Source of the DNA: JBLHHI01 sp047614125
GTDB lineage: Bacteria; Bacteroidota; Bacteroidia; NS11-12g; UBA9320
Direction of reading: 5' to 3'
DNA length: 9,895 bases
Assembly: GCA_047614125.1 (NCBI GenBank)
Contig: JBLHHI010000114.1
Span: 1-9,895, forward strand
Shown here in pieces: positions 1 to 6,972 of this stretch; position 1 is the stretch's first letter, and every line of letters begins with the position of its first letter. The position numbers and the translations under genes were made by a program. The notes beneath the pieces were generated by a model. It saw only the letters and a program-made list of their open reading frames with translations. It made no database searches and was not told the origin of the DNA.

Positions 1-668
1 AATATTCTGGAGCTGGTACGGTGGAGTTTTTGGTCGATAAGCACAGAAATTTCTTCTTCCTCGAAATGAATACTCGCTTGCAAGTAGAACATCCCATTAC
101 GGAGATGATTACAGGTTTAGATTTAGTGGAGCAGCAAATTCGGGTTGCGGAAGGTCATTCTTTGGCCTTCGACCAAAGCGACTTAAAGATTAATGGCCAC
201 GCCATTGAATTGAGGGTATGCGCCGAAGATCCTCTAAATGATTTCTTACCCAACATTGGTTTGATTACCAGATATGAAGTTCCAACAGGAGCAAACATTC
301 GCGTTGATGATTTTGTAGAAGGAGGGTATGAAATACCGATTTACTACGACAATATGATTGCCAAGTTGGTGGTTTGGGCTCCAACAAGAGTAGAGGCCAT
401 TGACTTGATGAAAAAGGCCATTGCCAACTACCACATTGATGGCATTAAAACGACCCTCGAATTTGGAAGTTTTGTGATGAACAATGAACATTTTATTTCT
501 GGAGATTTTGATACTCAGTTCATTAAAAACTACTATTCACCAGATAAATTTGCAGAGTTGAAGTTCAATAAATCGAAAGCAGCGGCAGCCCTAGCCGTTC
601 ATATTCTCGAACAAGCTAAGCCCGCGGTGGTTCAACACTCTACGCAATCGGGCTGGAGTAAACGTTGA
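1..668 (+). CDS. accC: Biotin carboxylase subunit of an acyl-CoA carboxylase (3' part only)
   Basis: This is the C-terminal part of a biotin carboxylase, which carboxylates biotin on a carrier protein using ATP and bicarbonate, for acetyl-CoA or a related acyl-CoA carboxylase in the cytoplasm. The gene enters from the left edge; the first complete codon is at position 3 and reads Y-S-G-A-G-T-V-E-F, typical of the ATP-grasp core. The family's active-site motif EMNTRLQVEH is encoded at 63-92 and carries the Glu, Asn, Arg, Gln and Glu that bind Mg-ATP and biotin. The C-terminal domain follows, with the phrase FISGDFDTQFIKNYY. About 190 residues follow the active-site Glu, roughly 30 more than in E. 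coli AccC, and the tail ends in GWSKR. That longer tail resembles Bacteroidetes propionyl- or acetyl-CoA carboxylase subunits, so the exact substrate cannot be assigned. No biotin carrier gene follows; it may lie upstream, outside the window. The family call is near certain. Confidence 0.95.
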   Translation, partial: YSGAGTVEFLVDKHRNFFFLEMNTRLQVEHPITEMITGLDLVEQQIRVAEGHSLAFDQSDLKINGHAIELRVCAEDPLNDFLPNIGLITRYEVPTGANIRVDDFVEGGYEIPIYYDNMIAKLVVWAPTRVEAIDLMKKAIANYHIDGIKTTLEFGSFVMNNEHFISGDFDTQFIKNYYSPDKFAELKFNKSKAAAALAVHILEQAKPAVVQHSTQSGWSKR

Positions 669-677
669 GTTCTTTGA

Positions 678-1235
678 ATGAGCTTTAGTACTCACATTCC
701 GTATAAGCTGGGTAGCATTTTAATAATTTTGCTGCTTTTATGGCTTTTTGTTGGATGCAATAATTCGTCGAATAATACCACCCAATTCACCATGTCTTCA
801 ACAAACGACAGCCTCCGTGGAATGTGGGCTTTAAGTGCTTTTGAATATTATGACAGTACAGGAACTTGGAAACCTTATGCATGGAATGAAGGGGGGACCG
901 GGTACTTGGTTTACGACGGGATAGAGCATGGAGCTTTGCATATAACACCAAAAGACTACGCGAATTTTGTGGAGCCTTTGATGTCTTATACTTGGAAGGA
1001 TTCGCTTATGATAGATTCAGTATTAGCGTATTATAAATCAAACTATAACTACATGGCTCGATATGAAATCGATTCAGTACATCGAATAATTTCGCATACG
1101 CGTTTATCGCACAGCTGGTCGAAAGATTGGGGGAAAACCGTGCAAAGGCGGTTTGCATTTACAGGCAAAGACAGCCTTTGGTTGTTTCCGATGGAAGGAG
1201 AAAAGCCGCGAAGATTGTTGTGGGTCCGGCCGTAG
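678..1235 (+). CDS. Lipocalin-like lipoprotein of unknown function
   Basis: A 185-residue predicted lipoprotein. The N-terminus has a Lys at residue 10, a hydrophobic stretch at about 12-25 and a lipobox F-V-G-C with the lipidated Cys at residue 27, followed by an Asn/Ser/Thr-rich linker. From about residue 46 the mature part reads L-R-G-M-W-A-L-S-A-F-E-Y-Y-D-S-T-G-T-W, then G-T-G-Y-L-V-Y-D-G. This resembles the start of small lipocalin-like domains of the Lipocalin_5 type (G-x-W-x-L, then G-x-L-x-Y-x-x-D-G). The assignment is by eye and no ligand is suggested. The ATG at 678 was chosen because it gives a complete signal sequence. It lies 9 bp after the biotin carboxylase stop, so read-through from that gene is likely, although a functional link is not evident. 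The gene ends 7 bp before the stop of the convergent isomerase gene. Being a real expressed lipoprotein is well supported; the fold is moderately supported. Confidence 0.85.
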   Translation: MSFSTHIPYKLGSILIILLLLWLFVGCNNSSNNTTQFTMSSTNDSLRGMWALSAFEYYDSTGTWKPYAWNEGGTGYLVYDGIEHGALHITPKDYANFVEPLMSYTWKDSLMIDSVLAYYKSNYNYMARYEIDSVHRIISHTRLSHSWSKDWGKTVQRRFAFTGKDSLWLFPMEGEKPRRLLWVRP

Positions 1236-1242
1236 GGTTGTC

Positions 1243-1917
1243 TTATTCAGCGTTGAAAGAAAACTCTGTTTTAATCTCTGCCTTTGTTTTTGGAATCAAC
1301 TTCATGGTCATTTTAATCCGATCATTTGGCAAATTGCTGGACGCGCTTCTGGGCTGTTGAACAATGTTTTCGGCCACCTCAATGCCTTTAATCACTCGTC
1401 CAAAAACAGTGTACTCACCATTGAGGTGCTTCGTTCCGGATTCGCTCACCACAACGTAAAACTGGCATCCACTCGATGCACGCTGCGGATTGGTAGCATT
1501 GCCTATACGGGCAGCTGCAACGGCTCCTAAAACGTGTTTGTATAGACTGCTATCTATTTCTGCTTTAATGGTATAGCCGGGGCCACCTTGGCCGTCGTTA
1601 GTCCGATCGTCATCTTTTGTAAAGGGATCTCCACCTTGAATCATAAAGCCGGGGATGATGCGATGAAATTCCGTTCCATCATAAAATTTCTCAGACACCA
1701 ACTTGTGAAAATTTTGACGGTGGATGGGCGTTCCTTTGTACATATACATATACATCACCCCAAAATCTGTGGTTATTTCAATTACCGTGTCTTTTTGAGC
1801 CACGTCATCTCCGCCGCCTGGGGTTGGGTTGTCGGTTTTGTCTTTGCAAGCGCTAAAGCCTATGGTTAGAATTAAGAGGAAGCCTAGAGTTTTTAATGCG
1901 AGTTGTTTGAAATTCAT
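1243..1917 (-). CDS. Cyclophilin-type peptidyl-prolyl cis-trans isomerase lipoprotein
   Basis: A 224-residue lipidated cyclophilin that would catalyse proline cis-trans isomerisation and assist protein folding in the periplasm or at the outer membrane. Residues 1-23 form a signal peptide ending in F-S-A-C with the lipidated Cys at 24. C-K-D-K-T-D follows, an early Lys/Asp-rich stretch reminiscent of the surface-export signal described for Bacteroidetes lipoproteins; that reading is inference. The cyclophilin domain spans about 43-209. It contains FHRIIPGFMIQGGDP at 84-98 (catalytic Arg 86, with Phe 91, Met 92 and Gln 94 lining the pocket), S-S-G-C-Q-F at 148-153 and L-N-G-E-Y-T-V-F-G-R-V at 165-175. 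The Trp found in human CypA near the third motif is absent, as in many bacterial forms. The gene follows the kinase on the same strand but is 257 bp away across a repeat array, so it probably has its own promoter. It converges on the lipoprotein gene to its left with only 7 bp between. Confidence 0.93.
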   Translation of the reverse strand: MNFKQLALKTLGFLLILTIGFSACKDKTDNPTPGGGDDVAQKDTVIEITTDFGVMYMYMYKGTPIHRQNFHKLVSEKFYDGTEFHRIIPGFMIQGGDPFTKDDDRTNDGQGGPGYTIKAEIDSSLYKHVLGAVAAARIGNATNPQRASSGCQFYVVVSESGTKHLNGEYTVFGRVIKGIEVAENIVQQPRSASSNLPNDRIKMTMKLIPKTKAEIKTEFSFNAE

Positions 1918-1964
1918 TGCAAATATTTTGTTTGGTGCAATTTACAACGGAAAAATTAATAGCC

Positions 1965-1980
1965 CAGCACTTCCGTGCTG
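1965..1980. repeat. Short perfect palindrome (hairpin) upstream of the isomerase gene
   Basis: CAGCAC-TTCC-GTGCTG is a perfect 6-bp inverted repeat with a 4-base loop, 48 bp before the isomerase start codon. Read on the minus strand the loop is GGAA, a GNRA-type tetraloop, which would be stable in RNA transcribed in the direction of the isomerase and kinase genes. The T-rich run (ATTTTT) comes about 9-12 bases after the stem rather than directly next to it, so it is not a textbook intrinsic terminator. It could be a weak terminator for the kinase transcript, part of the isomerase leader, or a dispersed REP-like palindrome. Confidence 0.55.
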
Positions 1981-2022
1981 TGTAAAGGTGATGTTAAGAC
2001 AAAGATGAAATGTAATAGTCTA

Positions 2023-2062
2023 GACTAAAAGATGTTTAGACTGAAAGATTTCAAGATTAGAT
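2023..2062 (+). repeat. Degenerate octamer array, plus orientation
   Basis: Five consecutive 8-base blocks in constant phase: GACTAAAA, GATGTTTA, GACTGAAA, GATTTCAA, GATTAGAT. The third block matches exactly the octamer that makes up the larger array at 2086-2189, but on the opposite strand; the others are decayed versions sharing a GA start and A/T-rich end. A 23-base spacer separates it from the larger array. Positions 2038-2048 are perfectly complementary to 2100-2110, so the two arrays can fold together. Confidence 0.6.
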
Positions 2063-2085
2063 CGGATATTTCGAGCGCTTGTGCC

Positions 2086-2189
2086 TTTAAGTCTCTATGT
2101 CTTTCAGTCTCTAAGTCTTTCAGTCTCTAAGTCTTTCAGTCTTTAAGTCTTTAAGTCTTTCAGTCTCTAAGTCTCTAAGTCTCTAAGTC
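2086..2189 (-). repeat. Tandem array of 13 octamers, consensus GACTKARA on the minus strand
   Basis: Thirteen adjacent 8-bp units without interruption. On the plus strand they alternate among TCTAAGTC, TTTCAGTC and TTTAAGTC, with one variant TCTATGTC at 2094-2101. On the minus strand these are GACTTAGA, GACTGAAA, GACTTAAA and GACATAGA. Every unit keeps the GAC, and variation is confined to the inner positions. The rightmost units lie inside the kinase reading frame and encode its last residues (D-L-E-T) and its TAG stop at 2175-2177. This is a short tandem repeat with no spacers, so it is not a CRISPR. Function is unknown; transcript 3'-end structure, protein binding or a slippage-prone repeat are all possible. 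Confidence 0.93.
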
Positions 2190-5100
2190 TTGCCCTTCTT
2201 TAGCAACCGGCCATTCTAAGAAAAAAGTGGTTCCTACATCAACCGTGCTTTCAAACCAAATGCGACCGCCTGCCGCTTCAATCATCTTGCGGGTTATCGC
2301 TAAACCCAAGCCCATGCCCGAGTTTTTAGTACTAAAGTTGGGAACAAAAATCTTTTTAAGTTCATCCGTTGGAATTCCTTTGCCATTGTCTTTGATTTTT
2401 ACCAAGACCTTTTGCTGGGCAATTTGATGAATTAATGAAAGTTCTATCTGCCCATGACGTTCTTCTGGAATGGATTGAATGGCATTTTTAATCACATTGT
2501 TAAAGGCCCGACCTACTTGATCCACATCAGCGTGGATGTTTACGTTGGGCCATTGTATACTGTATTGGAATAACACATTTTCACTTTTTTCGAACAGTGT
2601 GATGGTGTTGTACAAAATTTCGGTAATGTTGGTTATTTCGAAGTTGTTAACGGGCATTTGAGCAAACGAGGAAAACTCGCTGGCCAATTTAGAAAGACTG
2701 TCTATTTGAGTAATCAACACATTGGTAACTCGTTCAAAAGTAGACTCCAACTTATCGCTGTCGTCCGCCCAAGCGCGCTGTAAGTGTTGGATGTTGAGCT
2801 TCATGGGCGTAAGTGGATTTTTGATCTCGTGGGCAACTTGCCGAGCCATTTCTTTCCAAGCTCCTTCTCGTTCCGATTCGCTCAATTTTTGAGCACTTTC
2901 TGCCAGCTGAAGTACCATTTTATTGTATTGCTGCACCAACCTTCCAATCTCGTCGTTTCGTTTCCACTCAATCAATTCGGTTTTGATGCCCAAGCCAGTG
3001 GTGGACATCTTATCTCGAATTAATTGCAGCGGTTTGGAAATTCGTTTCGACACAAAATATGCCAAGGTAATAGCCAGCAACATTAAAAAGAGATAAAGAT
3101 TAACGAACGTTACGGTATACGATGAAATTTCTTTATCGAGCTCATTTCTTCTTTGAAAATAGGGCAGGTTTAAGTAGGCTATGACCTGGCGGTTGCTGTT
3201 AAAAATAGGAATGTAGCCCGAGATGTAGGTAAGATTCCTAATGCGCTCATTGTGAATGAGTTGAGACGCATTTTGAGCCGACATCTGGCGTTTGGCATCG
3301 GGGTTCATGTAGGGCGCAATAACCCCAGCTTCGTACAAGCTTTCAACACTTGAAGCAAGCATGTAACCCGATTGATCAAATAGCGTTACTTCTACCTTGT
3401 ATAAATCACCGATTTCGTTTACGATGAGTTGTTCCGATTCCTCATCCTTCAATTTCAAATCGAGATTTACTTCGTTTTGAAGTTGATTTGCAATTTCTCG
3501 AATTCGGTACATTAAATCGGTTTCTGCTCTCGAAAAATTATTAATACGGATAAACTGAATGGTCACATAAATCGAAATCAACAATCCAACAAATACCAAT
3601 CCAACCATTGCAAACCGGATGCGAGTGCTCAAATACACTTGCTCAATGCCCAACGTCGACATCCGACTTAAGAAAGTAAACTGATGGGCATGGTATTGAT
3701 CTGAGTTGCCATGCTTGAAGGTTTTGAAATAACGAAGTAGTATTTGCCATCCAACAAACCAAACCAATCCGCCTAAAAGCAATAGAATGGTAAAAAGAAT
3801 AAAGGTAAAACTAAAAGTGCTTAATGCCCGCAAACTCAGGTTGTCGATGGTGCTCAGCAAAACGTTTGCACCTCCGGGATGTTTACTTATAAAATGCCGA
3901 TAACCCCCTTCGTTAAAGAATGACTTCTCCGATAGAGTTCTGGTTGTATCGATGTGCAAGCTGTACGAGAAAGAGCCTTTTTGGTGCATTAAGGTTCCGC
4001 GATTGTAAATGGCATACGAATAGTCATCGATGTCGAAAACCGAGCGCTCTTTCTTTTTCTGAACCAGTGCGGCATATTCATACGAACTTTGGATGAATTT
4101 CGGTTCCAATAAAATGAAGATGCTTCCGTAATGACCTGTGATGTCGCAGTTTTCGAATTTTGCCAGATATCCGTTAAAAATCTGGCTGTTTTTAACTTGA
4201 TAAAAATGGTTGGAAATTGTTGAAAACGTCGAGTTATTGTAAATGTCGTTTAACTGATCAAAGCTGTATAGCGTGCTGGAATTGATGTTAGTTCCCAGCG
4301 AATCGAAGCTCATTACCAGCATGTTATAGCGGTCTAAGTAGCCAGAAAAATACAGACGACGCAGCCGTTTTTCAAAGAATTCTTTCTTTTTATCGAAGGC
4401 TGTAAAATCTTCGGGTTGTAAAAATTCTTCCGCCAATTCATTTTCCATGTTTCGGAACATGTATTCCGCTTCGAGGTCTTTATTCGTGACCAGCTTATTG
4501 GCGTAGAGGTTTAGGTACTCAACTTCTCGTTCCGATTGATTTTGGTAAATCGTAGTGGTAACAAAGATCGACACCAATCCAACAAAGCTCAGATAACCAT
4601 AGATCTTAGGAATTCTACTCCCAACGCAACGTAGACAAAGACATGCTACATTAAAGAGAATGGAAGGAAACAATCCGCCCAAGCTTCGGCTTGCATCAAC
4701 ACTCTGAAATACCGTAAATCCAATCGATGACAAAATGAGCAAGCCAATTGCAATCATTGATGGTAAATTCCTTTGCTTCAGCAAATGCACGCCCACATCG
4801 ATGACTAGGAAGTAGAGCCAAAATAGAATGGCCATTAAAACTGCCGCAACTAAGGTAAATATAGAAATAGAACCCAAGTTGGTTACATCGAATGAGATGT
4901 TCGAATTGAGGATGAGGCTCTTAAAAAGATCGTGCATCATTCCAGAACCAAAAAATGCAGTAAGTCCAAAAACAAAAATTGCGCTTCCAGCTAAATATTT
5001 GTTTACGAGCGTACTTGATTTGGCCAACTTGATGATTGTTAAAGTCAGCATCAAACCCACGTATATATGCAGAAGCAAATCACCTAAAGAAGGCAAGTTT

Positions 5101-5834
5101 TCAGAACTTGCAAAAATTGAAGGATCAAAAATCACCCACTGCTTAAGTCCACCATGTATCCACCCTTTAAAAATGCTGTATCGAAGAAGAGTTGCCGAAC
5201 ATGCAATTATAATGGCGGCTACCAAAGACGTATAATAGGCCAAAATGTAGGCCAATAAAATGAGTATAAGCCCCCCCGCTAAAAACCACTTCCCGTAGGC
5301 GGTTTTAGTAGAGCCGTAGTACGAAATATAGGTGGTTCCATCTAAGATGAGATGGTTTTTGGCTGTCTTTGAAAATTCAAATTCAATGTTTTGTAAAGGA
5401 CTGATATTGTTCAACTTATGAAAGCTTCCCTTCAAAAATCGTACAAGCGGGTAGGTTAAAACGTAGCCTTTGCTTGGAACAGGGAAAAGTAGGTCCCACC
5501 CACTTTTGTGTTGAATTAAATGATGCGTTTTTTGATTGCGCTGAGCACTGTCCGGCACCCAATCAACCGCGGTCCAAAAGGTTGGATGAACCCCAAGTCC
5601 TTGAAAATAATTCCATTTGCCATGGAGCTTGGTTGGGTGGTCTAACCGCAAGGTATCTGCTATGCTTTGAGCTTCTTCAATCTTGTTCTTTAAGAATGTA
5701 TTGGTATTTTCGGTTTGAGCTTTTTCGCTTGCTTCTTGTTCTTTATCAGACTGGCTGCCAGCTCTACCCGAAATCAATATGGCAAGAGCTGCACAGATTA
5801 ACAGAACAAGGATGAAGCGTTGATTTTTTAACAT
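2175..5834 (-). CDS. Large multi-pass NtrY-type sensor histidine kinase
   Basis: A 1219-residue inner-membrane sensor kinase that would autophosphorylate on His and pass the phosphate to a response regulator not encoded in this window. Order of parts: membrane segment 6-23; soluble, probably extracytoplasmic, region 24-182; about eight hydrophobic segments between 183 and 430; second soluble region 431-670; membrane segment 671-700; membrane segment 739-763; third sensory region 764-904 with a PAS-like or dCache-like look (inference); membrane segment 906-928; HAMP from about 929; HisKA with His 1002 in VAHEIKNPLTPMKLNIQHLQ; and the ATPase domain with N box Asn 1117, G1 box DNGKGIP at 1149-1155, and GMGLGLAITRKMIEAAGG. 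The HisKA wording is characteristic of NtrY-like kinases, but those usually have about four membrane segments and 600-750 residues, so the N-terminal half is an extension. The ATG lies 12 bp after hldD with GGAG next to it, suggesting one operon. The last codons and the stop come from the octamer array. Confidence 0.93.
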   Translation of the reverse strand: MLKNQRFILVLLICAALAILISGRAGSQSDKEQEASEKAQTENTNTFLKNKIEEAQSIADTLRLDHPTKLHGKWNYFQGLGVHPTFWTAVDWVPDSAQRNQKTHHLIQHKSGWDLLFPVPSKGYVLTYPLVRFLKGSFHKLNNISPLQNIEFEFSKTAKNHLILDGTTYISYYGSTKTAYGKWFLAGGLILILLAYILAYYTSLVAAIIIACSATLLRYSIFKGWIHGGLKQWVIFDPSIFASSENLPSLGDLLLHIYVGLMLTLTIIKLAKSSTLVNKYLAGSAIFVFGLTAFFGSGMMHDLFKSLILNSNISFDVTNLGSISIFTLVAAVLMAILFWLYFLVIDVGVHLLKQRNLPSMIAIGLLILSSIGFTVFQSVDASRSLGGLFPSILFNVACLCLRCVGSRIPKIYGYLSFVGLVSIFVTTTIYQNQSEREVEYLNLYANKLVTNKDLEAEYMFRNMENELAEEFLQPEDFTAFDKKKEFFEKRLRRLYFSGYLDRYNMLVMSFDSLGTNINSSTLYSFDQLNDIYNNSTFSTISNHFYQVKNSQIFNGYLAKFENCDITGHYGSIFILLEPKFIQSSYEYAALVQKKKERSVFDIDDYSYAIYNRGTLMHQKGSFSYSLHIDTTRTLSEKSFFNEGGYRHFISKHPGGANVLLSTIDNLSLRALSTFSFTFILFTILLLLGGLVWFVGWQILLRYFKTFKHGNSDQYHAHQFTFLSRMSTLGIEQVYLSTRIRFAMVGLVFVGLLISIYVTIQFIRINNFSRAETDLMYRIREIANQLQNEVNLDLKLKDEESEQLIVNEIGDLYKVEVTLFDQSGYMLASSVESLYEAGVIAPYMNPDAKRQMSAQNASQLIHNERIRNLTYISGYIPIFNSNRQVIAYLNLPYFQRRNELDKEISSYTVTFVNLYLFLMLLAITLAYFVSKRISKPLQLIRDKMSTTGLGIKTELIEWKRNDEIGRLVQQYNKMVLQLAESAQKLSESEREGAWKEMARQVAHEIKNPLTPMKLNIQHLQRAWADDSDKLESTFERVTNVLITQIDSLSKLASEFSSFAQMPVNNFEITNITEILYNTITLFEKSENVLFQYSIQWPNVNIHADVDQVGRAFNNVIKNAIQSIPEERHGQIELSLIHQIAQQKVLVKIKDNGKGIPTDELKKIFVPNFSTKNSGMGLGLAITRKMIEAAGGRIWFESTVDVGTTFFLEWPVAKEGQDLET

Positions 5835-5846
5835 CTCCAGCCGATC

Positions 5847-6812
5847 TTAATAGTTGATTTGTGGAAGTAAGTACTTGCAAACGTAATCGGATACACCCTC
5901 TTCTAAGCTCGTAAATGGTATGGAATAACCTGCTTCGATTGTTCGCTGCATGTTGGCACAGGTGTAATATTGATACGTAGAGCGCAAGTCTTTAGGAGTT
6001 GGAATGAAGCGAATCACCGGATCCAAGCCGAGAGCATGAAAGGTTGCCGAAGCAAGATCGTTGAAACTGCGTGCTACTCCGGTACCCAAATTGTAGATTC
6101 CGTTGAAGTTGGGGTCATTTTTTTTATGCCAGAACTTTAGAACCGAAATTACATCCTTTACATAAATAAAGTCTCTGCTTTGCCCGCCGTTTTCAAAATC
6201 GGGTCGATGCGATTCGAATAAATTCATTGCCCCGGTTTCCTGTATTTGATGGAAGGTATGAAATACTACAGACGCCATTCGCGCTTTGTGATATTCGTTG
6301 GGGCCAAATACATTAAAGAATTTACATCCAACCCAAACCAGTGGACATTGCTTCTGTGTTAAGGCCCAAAGATCAAAGTCGTGCTTACTTTGTCCGTACG
6401 GATTAAGGGGTTGTAAGCGGTTTATCTTAGATGGATCATCCGAAAAGCCGTCTTCTGCGTTCCCATAAGTGGCAGCGGATGAGGCATATATCAATGGGCA
6501 GTTCAGTTCAATGGCCATTGCCCAAATGGATTTAGAATAGGCAACGTTTAATCGATCAAATATTTTTGAATCAAATTCGGTAGTATCGGTGCGTGCCCCT
6601 AAGTGGTAGATAACCTCAATGTTGAATGATGCGTAATTCGAAAGAAAGGCTTCTCGATCCACAAATTGTGCGCCTTCCAATCCCTTAAAATTAGCTCGTT
6701 TCGGTTCTTTTGAAAAGTCGTCGATCAATAATAGGTTTTTGTGGCCTTCCTCCCAGAGATTCATAGCCAAACAACTTCCAATAAACCCTGCAGCTCCTGT
6801 TATTGCAATCAT
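5847..6812 (-). CDS. hldD: ADP-L-glycero-D-manno-heptose 6-epimerase
   Basis: A 321-residue short-chain dehydrogenase/reductase-type epimerase that converts ADP-D-glycero-D-manno-heptose into the L-glycero form, the last step in making the heptose donor for LPS core, in the cytoplasm. Visible motifs: the NAD(P)-binding loop T-G-A-A-G-F-I-G-S at 5-13, Y-A-S-S-A-A-T-Y-G at 109-117, catalytic Tyr 139 and Lys 143 in N-P-Y-G-Q-S-K, and the family signature KFFNVFGPNEYHKARMASVV with the second catalytic Lys at 176 (equivalent to E. coli Lys 178). S-H-R-P-D-F-E-N-G-G-Q-S-R-D-F-I-Y-V-K-D follows from 201. Length fits E. coli HldD (310). I take the ATG at 6812, which directly precedes the nucleotide-binding strand. 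A TTG seven codons upstream lies inside a promoter element and is not used in my view. The sensor kinase gene follows after 12 bp; no other heptose-pathway gene is present here. Confidence 0.95.
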   Translation of the reverse strand: MIAITGAAGFIGSCLAMNLWEEGHKNLLLIDDFSKEPKRANFKGLEGAQFVDREAFLSNYASFNIEVIYHLGARTDTTEFDSKIFDRLNVAYSKSIWAMAIELNCPLIYASSAATYGNAEDGFSDDPSKINRLQPLNPYGQSKHDFDLWALTQKQCPLVWVGCKFFNVFGPNEYHKARMASVVFHTFHQIQETGAMNLFESHRPDFENGGQSRDFIYVKDVISVLKFWHKKNDPNFNGIYNLGTGVARSFNDLASATFHALGLDPVIRFIPTPKDLRSTYQYYTCANMQRTIEAGYSIPFTSLEEGVSDYVCKYLLPQINY

Positions 6813-6830
6813 AGATAATTCTGAACCTGA

Positions 6831-6838
6831 CAAAGGTA
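6831..6838 (-). promoter_or_regulatory. Putative Bacteroidetes -7 promoter element for hldD and the kinase
   Basis: On the minus strand the sequence is TACCTTTG, an exact match to the TAnnTTTG -7 element used by the primary sigma factor of Bacteroidetes. Its last base is 19 bases before the hldD ATG, giving a predicted leader of about a dozen bases. No clear -33 TTG is visible at the usual spacing, so this rests on one motif and its position. Confidence 0.5.
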
Positions 6839-6947
6839 GTTAATTACCATTTCTTGATGTAAGTATCGTCCAAAATGGCAAGTGCATAGGGCAGATGTCA
6901 TAGAATTGTTAAGCTTTGATAACCACCTTCGTTCACGCAAACTTTTG

Positions 6948-6955
6948 TAATTTTG
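6948..6955 (+). promoter_or_regulatory. Putative Bacteroidetes -7 promoter element for the large surface protein gene
   Basis: TAATTTTG matches TAnnTTTG exactly and ends 17 bases before the TTG start codon at 6973. A partial -33 match (TTC in place of TTG) lies at 6928-6930, 17 bases upstream. It is divergent from the hldD promoter, and the two elements are 109 bp apart. Nothing else, such as an obvious operator palindrome, stands out in the 160-bp intergenic region. Confidence 0.5.
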
Positions 6956-6972
6956 GTCGTTATAAAACCAGT

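Noticed and set aside
1918..1950. -7 promoter element directly before the isomerase ATG (AATATTTG on the minus strand)
   Set aside because: It mismatches the first base of the consensus and is so close to the ATG that transcription would begin at or after the start codon.
1961..1985. Intrinsic terminator for the kinase at the palindrome
   Set aside because: The stem is only 6 bp and the T-run does not directly follow it, so it is listed as a hairpin and not as a terminator.
2086..2189. CRISPR-like array
   Set aside because: Units are 8 bp and adjacent, with no spacers and no cas genes nearby.
4828..5815. Plus-strand open frames within the kinase gene
   Set aside because: They lie opposite a well-supported kinase coding region, lack recognisable motifs and have no start signals.
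6813..6833. TTG at 6833 as the start of hldD
   Set aside because: It falls within the TACCTTTG promoter element and adds seven residues ahead of the nucleotide-binding strand that the family does not need.
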